Source of the DNA: Palsa-504 sp963753225
Lineage (GTDB): Bacteria; Actinomycetota; Actinomycetes; Streptosporangiales; Streptosporangiaceae
Reading direction: 5' to 3'
Length of the DNA stretch: 64,000 bases
Assembly: GCA_963753225.1 (NCBI GenBank)
Contig: CAVWBQ010000021.1
Location: 372,001 to 436,000, forward strand
Shown one piece after another: positions 50,884 to 58,595 of the stretch. A program made the position numbers and the translations under genes. The notes under the pieces were generated by a model. It had not been told where the DNA came from and ran no database searches. It saw only the letters and a list, made by a program, of their open reading frames with translations. Within the stretch, counting starts at the first letter, position 1. Every line of letters starts with the position of its first letter.

Positions 50884-51310
50884 CCTGCTGGTCTACCATC
50901 AGCTTGGTATGGCCAAACAATGCCATCTTGGACCTCGACGGCAGACCATCCGCTTCCTAATGTGATGGTGTGCGGATCGGGCGAGATGCCTTGCTCGAGC
51001 GGGCACACGGCAACCAACCGCCGGCCTGCGGGCGGCCCACTCAGCCGCCCGTCGGCGGGCAGATGCGGTTCACCGGCCTTTTGTTTCGACCCGCGAGGTC
51101 AACGAAACAACGGGGGCGCCGGTGAACCGGCCGGGAACCGCTCCAAGGATGACGAGTTACCAGGGGAAACGTCCAGCGGATCTGGCCCGATGATCCCGCC
51201 CCGCTCGGGGTTATCCCCCCAATTCCCGAGCGGGGCGGCTCCATAGGCCTCAGGCCGTGATTGCTAGCGCTGCGGTCTCAGGGACGGTATGGCTACGAAA
51301 GGAGTGTGTC
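50884..51310. other. Regulatory gap between MocR and SMP-30 genes
   Basis: It contains a long imperfect inverted repeat around 51067-51127 (CGGTTCACCGGC...GCCGGTGAACCG, with TTTGTTTCG/CGAAACAA inside the arms) and a perfect 14-bp hairpin at 51196-51238. AAAGGAG at 51297 is the ribosome site of the lactonase. Confidence 0.6.
51196..51238. terminator. Perfect 14-bp stem hairpin before the lactonase gene
   Basis: CCGCCCCGCTCGGG and its exact complement are separated by 15 bases. It lies about 75 bases upstream of the GTG, in the expected leader. It may be an attenuator or just the end of transcripts coming from elsewhere. There is no T-tract. Confidence 0.45.
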
Positions 51311-52168
51311 GTGTCTGGGGTCCTGCCTCTGCTCGATGGACTTTCCTTTGGCGAGTCGCTGCGCTGGCACCAGGACCGTCTATGGCTCGCTGATTGGGGC
51401 GCGCAGGAGGTCCTGGCCGTTGATCGCGACGGCCAGCCGGAGGTGATGGCCCGGGTCGATTTCCCGGCCTTTCCGATGTGCATCGGCTGGCTGCCCGACG
51501 GCCACCTACTGGTCGTGGCGGCGCGCGACGGGCGGCTGCTGCGTCAGGAGCCGAACGGATCACTGGTGACCCATGCCGACCTGAATGGCCTGGCCGAGCG
51601 AGGACATCCATGGAATGAGATCGTCGTGGACGGGCGCGGGAACGCCTACCTCAACAACCAGGGCTTCGACTTCCCCGGCGGCACGTTTACCCCTGGAACG
51701 ATCGCCCTGCTCAAACCGGACGGGTCGGCCCGCCGGGTGGCGGACGGGCTCGCCTTTCCCAACGGCATGGCCATAACGCCCGACAATTCGACCCTGATCG
51801 TCGCCGAATCCTACGGCCAGAAGCTGACGGCGTTCCAGATCGCCGCCGATGGGAGCCTGTCCCGGCCGCGGGTGTGGGCCGATCTCGGCGACGGTGTGCC
51901 GGACGGTATATGCCTCGACGCCGAAGGAGCCATCTGGTACGCCGACGTTCCCAACCAGCAGTGCGTGCGGGTCCGAGAGGGAGGGGCCGTGATGCGGAGG
52001 GTCCGGCTGGACCGCGGCTGCTTCTCTTGCGCACTCGGCGGTCCAGACAGGACCACGCTGTTCATGGTGGCCACCCAATGGCGCGGCACCGAGCGCATGA
52101 CCGACAAGTCACGAACCGGCCAGCTGCTAGCCGTCCAGGCACCGGCCGCAGGCACCGGCTGGCCGTAA
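51311..52168 (+). CDS. SMP-30/gluconolactonase family protein
   Basis: 285 residues from GTG 51311, picked for AAAGGAG 7 bases upstream. The six-bladed propeller signatures are visible: LSFGESLRWHQDRLWLADWG (metal-binding Glu), HPWNEIVVDGRGNAYLNNQG (Asn/Asp), LAFPNGMAITPDNSTLIVAE and GVPDGICLDAEGAIWYADV (final metal Asp). Family members hydrolyse lactones with a divalent metal in the cytoplasm. The substrate is unknown. It is divergent from the MocR regulator. The next genes (PHA synthase pair) begin 140 bases later in the same direction. Confidence 0.9.
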   Translation: MSGVLPLLDGLSFGESLRWHQDRLWLADWGAQEVLAVDRDGQPEVMARVDFPAFPMCIGWLPDGHLLVVAARDGRLLRQEPNGSLVTHADLNGLAERGHPWNEIVVDGRGNAYLNNQGFDFPGGTFTPGTIALLKPDGSARRVADGLAFPNGMAITPDNSTLIVAESYGQKLTAFQIAADGSLSRPRVWADLGDGVPDGICLDAEGAIWYADVPNQQCVRVREGGAVMRRVRLDRGCFSCALGGPDRTTLFMVATQWRGTERMTDKSRTGQLLAVQAPAAGTGWP

Positions 52169-52308
52169 GCCCGCCGGTCCGGTTGGCCGCATGAAACCGG
52201 TCGGCAGGGGTAACACCCGGCCCGTTCGGGAAATTAGGATTGTATCGTCGAACGGCCCGGTGTGTCCCCCCTTCCGGCGCGGCTGGACGCCGGGCTGGAC
52301 GGAAGGTG

Positions 52309-52599
52309 ATGACAATGACGTCGCTCTGGCGACGGGCCTTCGACGCCCTCGAGCGGCCGCTGGCCGCAGCTTCCGAGTCCTGGGTGCAGAGCAAGACGTT
52401 CATGGACCTTGCCGTCGTTGGCGTCAGGATGCAGCGACGGCTCGCCGCCGATAGCCAGCGCATGACCGAGCAATGGCTGCACGCGTGGGGGATGCCCGCC
52501 CGCGGTGACCTGGTCCGGCTGATGAACCAGGTTGCTAGCCTCGAGCGCCAGGTACGTGATCTCGAGCGCGAACTGCAGACGCGCGATGGGGAGACATGA
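52309..52599 (+). CDS. Small partner of PHA synthase (PhaE/PhaR-like coiled-coil protein)
   Basis: 96 residues from ATG 52309 (GGAAGG just upstream). The C-terminus GDLVRLMNQVASLERQVRDL, ERELQTRDGET is a coiled coil preceded by WGMPARGD, resembling the end of class III PhaE subunits and of PhaR/phasin-like proteins (P-x-R-x-x-V-D...LERRL). The N-terminal WRRAFDALERPLAAASESWV is amphipathic and could sit on the granule. Its TGA overlaps the ATG of the synthase gene. At 96 residues it is much shorter than PhaE (about 350) and PhaR (about 200). Confidence 0.7.
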   Translation: MTMTSLWRRAFDALERPLAAASESWVQSKTFMDLAVVGVRMQRRLAADSQRMTEQWLHAWGMPARGDLVRLMNQVASLERQVRDLERELQTRDGET

Positions 52600-53643
52600 T
52601 GCCTGACTTGTTCGAGCGCCAGATGCTGCGTGTCCGCAACGGGCTCGCCTACCTCACTGGCGCGAACCTGCCTACGGTGGCGCAAAGCCCCCGGGACCTG
52701 GTTCTGGAAACGCGACAAGGCCCGGTTGTGGCGGTACCGCTCCGGACAGCGGCGCTACCGGCCGCCGGTGCTGATCGTCCATAGCCTCGTCAGCAAGAGC
52801 TACGTGCTCGACCTGCTGCCCAACACCAGCATGGTGGGCTATCTGGTCGGCGAGGGATTCGACGTGTTCCTGCTCGACTGGATGCCACCTGATCCCGCCG
52901 ACGCCGAGAACACGCTCGAGACCTACGTCGACGACCACATCCCAGGCGCCATCGGCGCCCTCCTGAAGGACGCCGGCGCCCGGGAGGTGACACTGGTCGG
53001 TTACTGCTTCGGCGGTGTCCTCACGCTCCTGGTCACGGCCGGGCATCCCGAGCTGCCGATCCGCAACATGATGGTGATGGCAACCCCGTGCGACTACCGC
53101 GAGATGGGGTTCATGAGCAACATGTTCACCGAAGGCCGCCTTGAGGCCAACGACGTCATCGACGAGACAGGCCTCGTGCCCGCCCGCGCGCTGGACGAGG
53201 GATTCGACACGCTCAAGCCAACCGACCAGCTGGTCCAGCAGGTCAACTTCCTCGAGAACCTCTGGAACGATGAGTTCGTCGAAGGGTTTCTGGCCATCGG
53301 CCAATGGGCACGCGACCAGGTGCCGTTCCCCGGCGCCGCATTCCGGCAGACCGTGAGCCTGCTGATCCGCCAGAACGCGCTGTTTGCCGGTGTCATCCCG
53401 CTGGGCCGCAAGGAGGTGTACCTGAAAGACATCCGCTGCCCGTTCCTCAACGCGTTCGCCGAACAGGACGGGATCACGCCCGCCGCGTCCTCCGAGCCGC
53501 TCACCGGCCTTGTGGGCTCCGATGATGCGAGCGAGCTGCGCCTTCAGTCCGGCCATATCGGCTTCGTCGTCGGCCGACAGGCGGCCAAGGTCGCGCGGCC
53601 GCAGATCGCGGACTGGATCCGGCGCCGCAGCGACGAAGCTTAA
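52596..53643 (+). pseudogene. phaC: Polyhydroxyalkanoate synthase (class III-like) with an early frameshift
   Basis: The first frame from ATG 52596 gives MPDLFERQMLRVRNGLAYLT then AQSPRDLV. At about 52701-52705 the other frame takes over with WKRDKARLWRYRSGQRRYRP, and the rest is intact. PHA synthase hallmarks are LIVHSLVSKSYVLDLLPNTS, the lipase-like box GYCFGG with catalytic Cys, FLLDWMPPD, FAEQDGIT (Asp) and SGHIGFVV (His). The family polymerises 3-hydroxyacyl-CoA at the granule surface. Removing one base near 52704 restores a complete protein of about 348 residues, so a sequencing error is plausible. The small coiled-coil protein just upstream is its probable partner. Confidence 0.87.
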
Positions 53644-53683
53644 CGTCCAGCGGGCCGCCGAGCTGGCCCGGCATACCTAATAG

Positions 53684-54889
53684 TCAACCTACAAACGGGC
53701 GTTCTCGCTTGAGTTCTTCGCGGGCGATAGAGCGGCGGTGGACGGCGTTGGGTCCGTCGGCAATTCGCAGGCTGCGGGCCCAGGCGTAGAAATACGCGAG
53801 CGGCGTGTCGTCGCTAACGCCCATGCCGCCGAACACCTCGATCGCCCGGTCGATCACCGCGATGGCCATCGCCGGCGCGGCTATCTTGATCGCTGCGATC
53901 TCGGTGCGCGCCCCTTTGGCGCGGTACTTATCGATCAGCCATGCTGTCTTGTACACCAGCAGGCGGGCCTGGTCGATGTCGATACGGGACTGGGCGATCA
54001 ACTCCTGCACCACCCCCTGCTGGGACAGGTGTTTGCCGAACGCCACCCGCGACTTCGCACGATCCACCATGAGCCCAAGGGCACGTTCGGCCATCCCGAT
54101 GGCGCGCATCGCATGGTGAACTCGGCCCGGACCTAGCCGGGCCTGGGCGATCATGAACCCGTCCCCCTCGGCGGCCAGCATGTTCGACGCCGGCACCCGT
54201 ACGTCGCGGAACACGATTTCAGAGTGCCCGTGCTGGTCCTGGTAGCCAAAGATTGGCAGCTGCCGCTCGATTATCATCCCCGGGGCGTCCCGGGGCACGA
54301 GGATCATCGACTGTTGCCGGTGGGTGTCCGCTGTCTGGTCGGTCTTGCCCATCACGATGAGGACTTGGCACCGCGGGTCGGCGGCCCCGCTGATCCACCA
54401 CTTGCGGCCGTTGATTACGTAGTCGTCACCGTCACGGACCATTTGGGTGGTGATGTTCGTCGCATCCGAGGACGCCACGTCTGGTTCGGTCATCGCGAAC
54501 GCCGACCGGATCTCTCCGGAGAGCAGCGGTTCGAGCCATTGCTTCTTCTGCTCCGGGGTCGCGAACAGGTGCAGCGTTTCCATGTTGCCGGTGTCCGGGG
54601 CCTGGCAGTTGATGGCTTCCGGTGCGATCACCGGCGACCATCCCGAGATCTCCGCGACCGCGGCGTAGTCCAGGTTCGACAATCCTGATATCTCGGGCAG
54701 GAAGAGGTTCCACAGATCCCGCTTTTTCGCCGACGCCTTCAGCCGCTCCAGCACCGGAGGATGCGCGTGCGGGTCGTGGCTCGCCCGCCACTGCTCATAC
54801 TCCTTTTCCGCGGGGAATACCTCCTCCCGCATGAACTCCCACATCCGCGCGCATACTTCCTCCGCTCGCGGCGACAGCCCGAAGTCCAT
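53684..54889 (-). CDS. Acyl-CoA dehydrogenase
   Basis: 401 residues of the FAD-dependent ACAD family. The substrate and FAD motif SAFAMTEPDVASSDATNI lies at about residues 133-150, with DYVINGRKWWISGAADPRC after it. The middle strand domain is followed by GPGRVHHAMRAIGMAERALG and the C-terminal IEVFGGMGVSDDTPLAYFYA. This is the long-chain or ACAD10/11-like branch (RVHHAMR rather than the short-chain pattern). It catalyses alpha,beta-dehydrogenation of acyl-CoA and passes electrons to ETF. The remnant of an APH-like kinase lies directly upstream, as expected from ACAD10/11 pairs. It is convergent with the PHA synthase gene. Confidence 0.93.
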   Translation of the reverse strand: MDFGLSPRAEEVCARMWEFMREEVFPAEKEYEQWRASHDPHAHPPVLERLKASAKKRDLWNLFLPEISGLSNLDYAAVAEISGWSPVIAPEAINCQAPDTGNMETLHLFATPEQKKQWLEPLLSGEIRSAFAMTEPDVASSDATNITTQMVRDGDDYVINGRKWWISGAADPRCQVLIVMGKTDQTADTHRQQSMILVPRDAPGMIIERQLPIFGYQDQHGHSEIVFRDVRVPASNMLAAEGDGFMIAQARLGPGRVHHAMRAIGMAERALGLMVDRAKSRVAFGKHLSQQGVVQELIAQSRIDIDQARLLVYKTAWLIDKYRAKGARTEIAAIKIAAPAMAIAVIDRAIEVFGGMGVSDDTPLAYFYAWARSLRIADGPNAVHRRSIAREELKRERPFVG

Positions 54890-54923
54890 CCCTTAATCCT
54901 CCTCCAGCCTGCTCAGGCCGCCT

Positions 54924-55055
54924 TCGGCTAGCCTCCTGCAATACGACCCTGGGTACCGGCACCGACGCCCCTGCCAGCGCTCGCTGAATCCGCGCCTCAC
55001 GGCCCATGTCGTGTGCGCTCGGTAGCAGCTCACCCGACGGAGGCCGGCGGTGCTC
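54924..55055 (-). pseudogene. Fragment of an APH/ACAD10-type phosphotransferase
   Basis: RRPPSGELLPSAHDMGREAR continuing IQRALAGASVPVPRVVLQEA matches residues 53-95 of the intact kinase encoded at 14939-15964 (RRPPDGPLLPRAHDMGREAR). Neither the nucleotide loop nor the HGD catalytic loop is present. It fills the 164-base gap between an acyl-CoA ligase and an acyl-CoA dehydrogenase, so most of a former kinase gene was deleted while its neighbours stayed. Confidence 0.8.
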
Positions 55056-56718
55056 ACGAGGCCGAATCACGCAACTCGCGCCGCAGGATCTTCCCGGTCG
55101 TGGTCTTCGGCAGGTCATCGACGAACTGAATCGACCGAGGGTACTTGTACGCTGCCATCTGCTGCTTGCAGAACTTGATCAGTTCCTCCTCGCTGACGGT
55201 CGCACCGGGCTTGAGTGTGACGTAGGCCTTCACAGTCTCGCCGCGGTACTCATCCGGAACACCGACCACTCCTGCCTCACGGACCGCAGGGTGCCCGTAG
55301 AGCACGTCCTCGACCTCACGAGGCCATACCTTGTAACCAGCCGCGTTGATCATGTCCTTCTTGCGGTCCACAAGGTAGAACCAGCCTTCGGGATCCATGA
55401 ATCCGACGTCACCAGTACGCAACTCACCGCCGGGCAGGCTTTCCGCGGTCGCCTCCGGCTTATTCCAGTAGCCGGGGACGACCTGCGGACCCGAGGTGGC
55501 GATCTCGCCGATCTGGCCAACGGGAACTTCCTTACCCGCCTCGTCGAGGATCCGGACGACGGTGTTGAACACCGGTACGCCCACCGACAGCGCCCCCGTG
55601 TTCGGGTCCACTGGCGCCTTCTTGCCCAGGGGTACCGCGTGCGACGGCGAGTTGGTCTCGGTCAGGCCGTAGATGTTGTGGATGTAGAGGCCGGTCTTCT
55701 CTATGAACTGGTCGGTGATCGCGGGCGCGATCGGCGCGCCGCCGGAGTAGATCATCCGGAAGGAGGACCAGTCTTCCCTGGCCACTGCCTCCAGCCCCGA
55801 GAGGTTGATGAACACCGTGATCGAACCGATAGTGAACGTGGGCTGGTGCTCACGGATGGCGTCGAGGACCACCCCCGATTCGAACCGGTGATTGATCACC
55901 AGCGGGCACGCCGTGAGCAGTGCGACCCCCATGTGGCCGATCAGGCCGGTGATATGGAACAGCGGCGCGACCCCGAGCACGGAGTCCTCGGCGCTGAAGC
56001 CCATCCAGTCCCGGTACGTCTGGGAATTAAACACCATCGTGCCGTGGGTGCACATCGCCCCCTTCGGCACCCCAGTGGTCCCCGAGGTGTAGCACAGCAC
56101 GGCCACGTCGTCGGAACCCGGATCGACGGGCGCCGGCTTGCGGCCGTCGTTCTTGCTGAAGATCTCTTCGAGGTCCAGCATCCCCTCCGGACGCAGCCGC
56201 TTCACCCCGGCGAACAGTCGCTCGTCGTTGCGGGACTGCCCGTCGAGCGGGGAGCAGGTGATCACCGTCCTGACCGCGGTCTCACCGGTCGCGATGACCT
56301 CCTTGGCCACCGATTCGTACAGGTCGTCAAGGCACAGCAGCGCGCTGGCACCGGAGTCGGTGAGCAGATATTTCAGCTCGCGGCCCTTGTTCATCGGGTT
56401 GATCACCACAGTCGCGCCGCCGGCCTTCCATGCCGCCAGCAGCGCGATGACGAACGCCGGGTTGTTCTGCACATAGACCCCGAGCCTGTCCCCCGCAGCG
56501 AACCCGCTGTCAGTCAAGGCCACCGCGAGCGAATCCGAACGCGCGTCCAGGTCGGCCATGGTGAGCACCCCATCGAAGTACTTGATCGCCACGCTGTCTG
56601 GTGCCCGCCTCACCGACGCGTTGAACGCGTCGAGCATGGTCGGGTAGTCCGGCATGATGTCCGTCGGCAATCCCTCACTGTAGAGTTTCGTCCACGGACG
56701 TTCGGTATATGTCGTCAT
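55054..56718 (-). CDS. Long-chain acyl-CoA synthetase (AMP-forming)
   Basis: 554 residues. P-loop CYTSGTTGVPKGAMCTHGT, APLFHITGLIGHMGVAL, IYGLTETNSPS, DRKKDMINAAGYKVWPREVE and the catalytic lysine in KTTTGKILRREL are all intact. The length and the TGxPKGAM variant fit fatty-acyl or aromatic-acyl ligases used in catabolism. The ATG overlaps the stop of the upstream cyclase by 4 bases. The kinase remnant and acyl-CoA dehydrogenase follow, so the operon order is cyclase, ligase, (kinase), dehydrogenase, which suggests degradation of a ring or branched acid. Confidence 0.93.
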   Translation of the reverse strand: MTTYTERPWTKLYSEGLPTDIMPDYPTMLDAFNASVRRAPDSVAIKYFDGVLTMADLDARSDSLAVALTDSGFAAGDRLGVYVQNNPAFVIALLAAWKAGGATVVINPMNKGRELKYLLTDSGASALLCLDDLYESVAKEVIATGETAVRTVITCSPLDGQSRNDERLFAGVKRLRPEGMLDLEEIFSKNDGRKPAPVDPGSDDVAVLCYTSGTTGVPKGAMCTHGTMVFNSQTYRDWMGFSAEDSVLGVAPLFHITGLIGHMGVALLTACPLVINHRFESGVVLDAIREHQPTFTIGSITVFINLSGLEAVAREDWSSFRMIYSGGAPIAPAITDQFIEKTGLYIHNIYGLTETNSPSHAVPLGKKAPVDPNTGALSVGVPVFNTVVRILDEAGKEVPVGQIGEIATSGPQVVPGYWNKPEATAESLPGGELRTGDVGFMDPEGWFYLVDRKKDMINAAGYKVWPREVEDVLYGHPAVREAGVVGVPDEYRGETVKAYVTLKPGATVSEEELIKFCKQQMAAYKYPRSIQFVDDLPKTTTGKILRRELRDSAS

Positions 56719-57671
56719 TTGATCACCAGGGGGTTGACGGGCGAGCCGCTCGCCTCGTGCACCTTCAACGGGGCGGCCGCGTAGAGGAACGTATATTGCC
56801 GGTCCTCAGCACAGTGAGAGGCCAGTTTCTCCAGGTCGCAGATCTCGGTCAGCGCCACACCGAGGTTGCGCATCAGGGCGCAGTGCAACGGAAGCGCTGT
56901 GCCATTGTTCGGGTCGATCGTCACCTCGTTGGCGATGGTGTCGGTGACGAGGTTCGGGATCTCCATGTCCTGGAACCAGTGCACGAGTTCGGGACTGTAG
57001 ACCAGGCCAGGTTCGCAGAAGCCGTCGTAAAACTTCTCGCCCTGGTCGTAGAAAAGCTTGAGGAAGTTCGTACGGATGATCAGGATGTCACGTTTCTCGA
57101 TCTTGACGCCCTGGGCCTCAGCACACGCCGCCAGGTCCTCGTAGGTGAAGGTCTCGGCCTTGTCGAGGTTCTCCTTGCCACGGAAGCGGGCCATATCGAG
57201 CAGGATGCCCCGCCCGACAACACCGCGCTCCGCGATCAGCGCCACGCTGGCCTTGGACAGTCCGCCGACCGCCGTTGTGCGCGCGTCGTACCCATTCCAG
57301 AGCTGGCCGCCGTACCAGACGTGGCCAAGCGCGTCGTACTGCGTCGAGCCCTGGAGAAACGCGCTGATCTTGTCGTCTGCGTAGTGCAGGCCACCAGGGA
57401 ACTGCGGAGCGCCGTCGCCGTCCCACGACGATTCGTCCAAGATCACCGTCTTCTCGGCCGGCGTACGCCCAGGCCAAACCGGGTCGCCCTTGGGGTCACC
57501 GATCAGCCGCTGCAGGGTGAACACGGTGCCGGACTTGATGTGCCGCACCCCGCGGAAGACTTCCTCCGCGGTGAGGTAGTTCAGTGCGCCGACCTCATCC
57601 TCGTCCCCCCACTTGCCCCAGTTCTTCGGGGCATCCTTGAGGACTTCATCCATGGTCGGGACTTGAGTCAT
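56715..57671 (-). CDS. Cyclase family (kynurenine formamidase-like) metal hydrolase
   Basis: 318 residues. The family motif H-x-G-T-H-x-D-x-x-x-H is represented by the variant GSTQYDALGHVWYGG at about residues 108-122: the histidines that bind metal at the first two positions are replaced by Ser and Gln, while Asp and the later His remain. RGILLDMARFRG and GFCEPGLVYSPELVHWFQD are also family features. Related enzymes hydrolyse amide or lactone rings. The altered metal site resembles that of some large cyclase-family members from actinomycetes. It heads the three-gene operon with the ligase (4-base overlap). The start has a weak AGGA about 8 bases upstream. Confidence 0.85.
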   Translation of the reverse strand: MTQVPTMDEVLKDAPKNWGKWGDEDEVGALNYLTAEEVFRGVRHIKSGTVFTLQRLIGDPKGDPVWPGRTPAEKTVILDESSWDGDGAPQFPGGLHYADDKISAFLQGSTQYDALGHVWYGGQLWNGYDARTTAVGGLSKASVALIAERGVVGRGILLDMARFRGKENLDKAETFTYEDLAACAEAQGVKIEKRDILIIRTNFLKLFYDQGEKFYDGFCEPGLVYSPELVHWFQDMEIPNLVTDTIANEVTIDPNNGTALPLHCALMRNLGVALTEICDLEKLASHCAEDRQYTFLYAAAPLKVHEASGSPVNPLVIK

Positions 57672-57903
57672 GCCACCAGATCCTTCCTAGCAGAACGAAT
57701 AGAGCGCTCGCTAGGCAATCCATGGCGGACTTAGACCACCGTCGTCCCCATCGTCAGCACCGCGATCTTAGACCGGATGCAGGAATAGTTCGCAGCCCAA
57801 CCGTGTCCGCGGCGATCCTGAGAGCGTCTCTCACAATCAATCCACCGCCGTCACGGGGAACACGCGCCAGGGACCAACGTCCCTGACGTACGGGATCTTT
57901 CGC

Positions 57904-58143
57904 CTAGCGGCGGCCGGACGGCGGAACTCGTCCGGCCTTCACGTTACGCTCTGTGCCCGGCGTAATCGTCACCTGCCACCGATCGCGGTCCTTGACTTCA
58001 GCGGAGAGCTGTCCGGCAGCCTCGCCGAGCACGGTGAAATTCCACAGCAAGGCGTCGCGGCGCTGGCGGTCGGTTTCCAGTTGGCCGATCGTGATACCTG
58101 CGGTCAGCTGGCGGGCCTGCTCGACGCCCGGGATGATCACCAT
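57904..58143 (-). pseudogene. HepT-like (DUF86) toxin fragment
   Basis: 79 residues. EQARQLTAGITIGQLETDRQ, RRDALLWNFTVLGEAAGQLS matches the first half of HepT/DUF86 RNase toxins of MNT-HepT modules (R-x4-6-H catalytic motif comes later and is missing). After AEVKDRD the sequence loses similarity. No MNT antitoxin gene is next to it. Confidence 0.65.
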
Positions 58144-58184
58144 GGTCTCAGGTTAGCCCCAGATGGGTCACCGACGCGTGCACG

Positions 58185-58490
58185 TCAGTCACGTACCGTG
58201 TGAACACTGATCAATCCGTCAAGGTCTCGGAGGACCGAGGCCGGAGGTTCTCGTCGAGGTCGGACGTCACCGCGGCTGCCGCAGCGAGGCGGTTCTACGC
58301 CGTGCCAGTGTCGCGGCGCAGGCAGCGGCCGGCCGCATGCCTGCACCAGCTTGCCCACCGCCTTGGCCAGCAGCCCGCAGTCGGTCGGATAGGCCACGTT
58401 CGCGCCGATCACCGTGGTATCCGCCCGCACCCGGGCCGTGCGCAGCAGCTTCACCCCGCGCCGATCTTCGCCCGGCTCGCTGGGCTTCAT
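58185..58490 (-). pseudogene. Transposase fragment (IS1182-like)
   Basis: KLLRTARVRADTTVIGANVA then YPTDCGLLAKAVGKLVQACG resembles the segment around the second catalytic Asp (ADTTVI) in IS1182-type transposases. It loses frame at GRP. It is one of several transposase pieces in the window and is not associated with inverted repeats that I can see. Confidence 0.65.
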
Positions 58491-58595
58491 GAAGCATAGC
58501 CTCCGGCTGAACGTCCTGATCTGTACCGCTTTCGCATCCGCATGTGGGCGGCTATTCTCTCTGACCTGCGTTGAGAATGGGGAGGGCTCCGTACG

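Noticed and set aside
57685..57715. Possible operator with centre GAGCGCTC before the cyclase operon
   Set aside because: The dyad extends only 8 bases with certainty and no regulator gene is adjacent.
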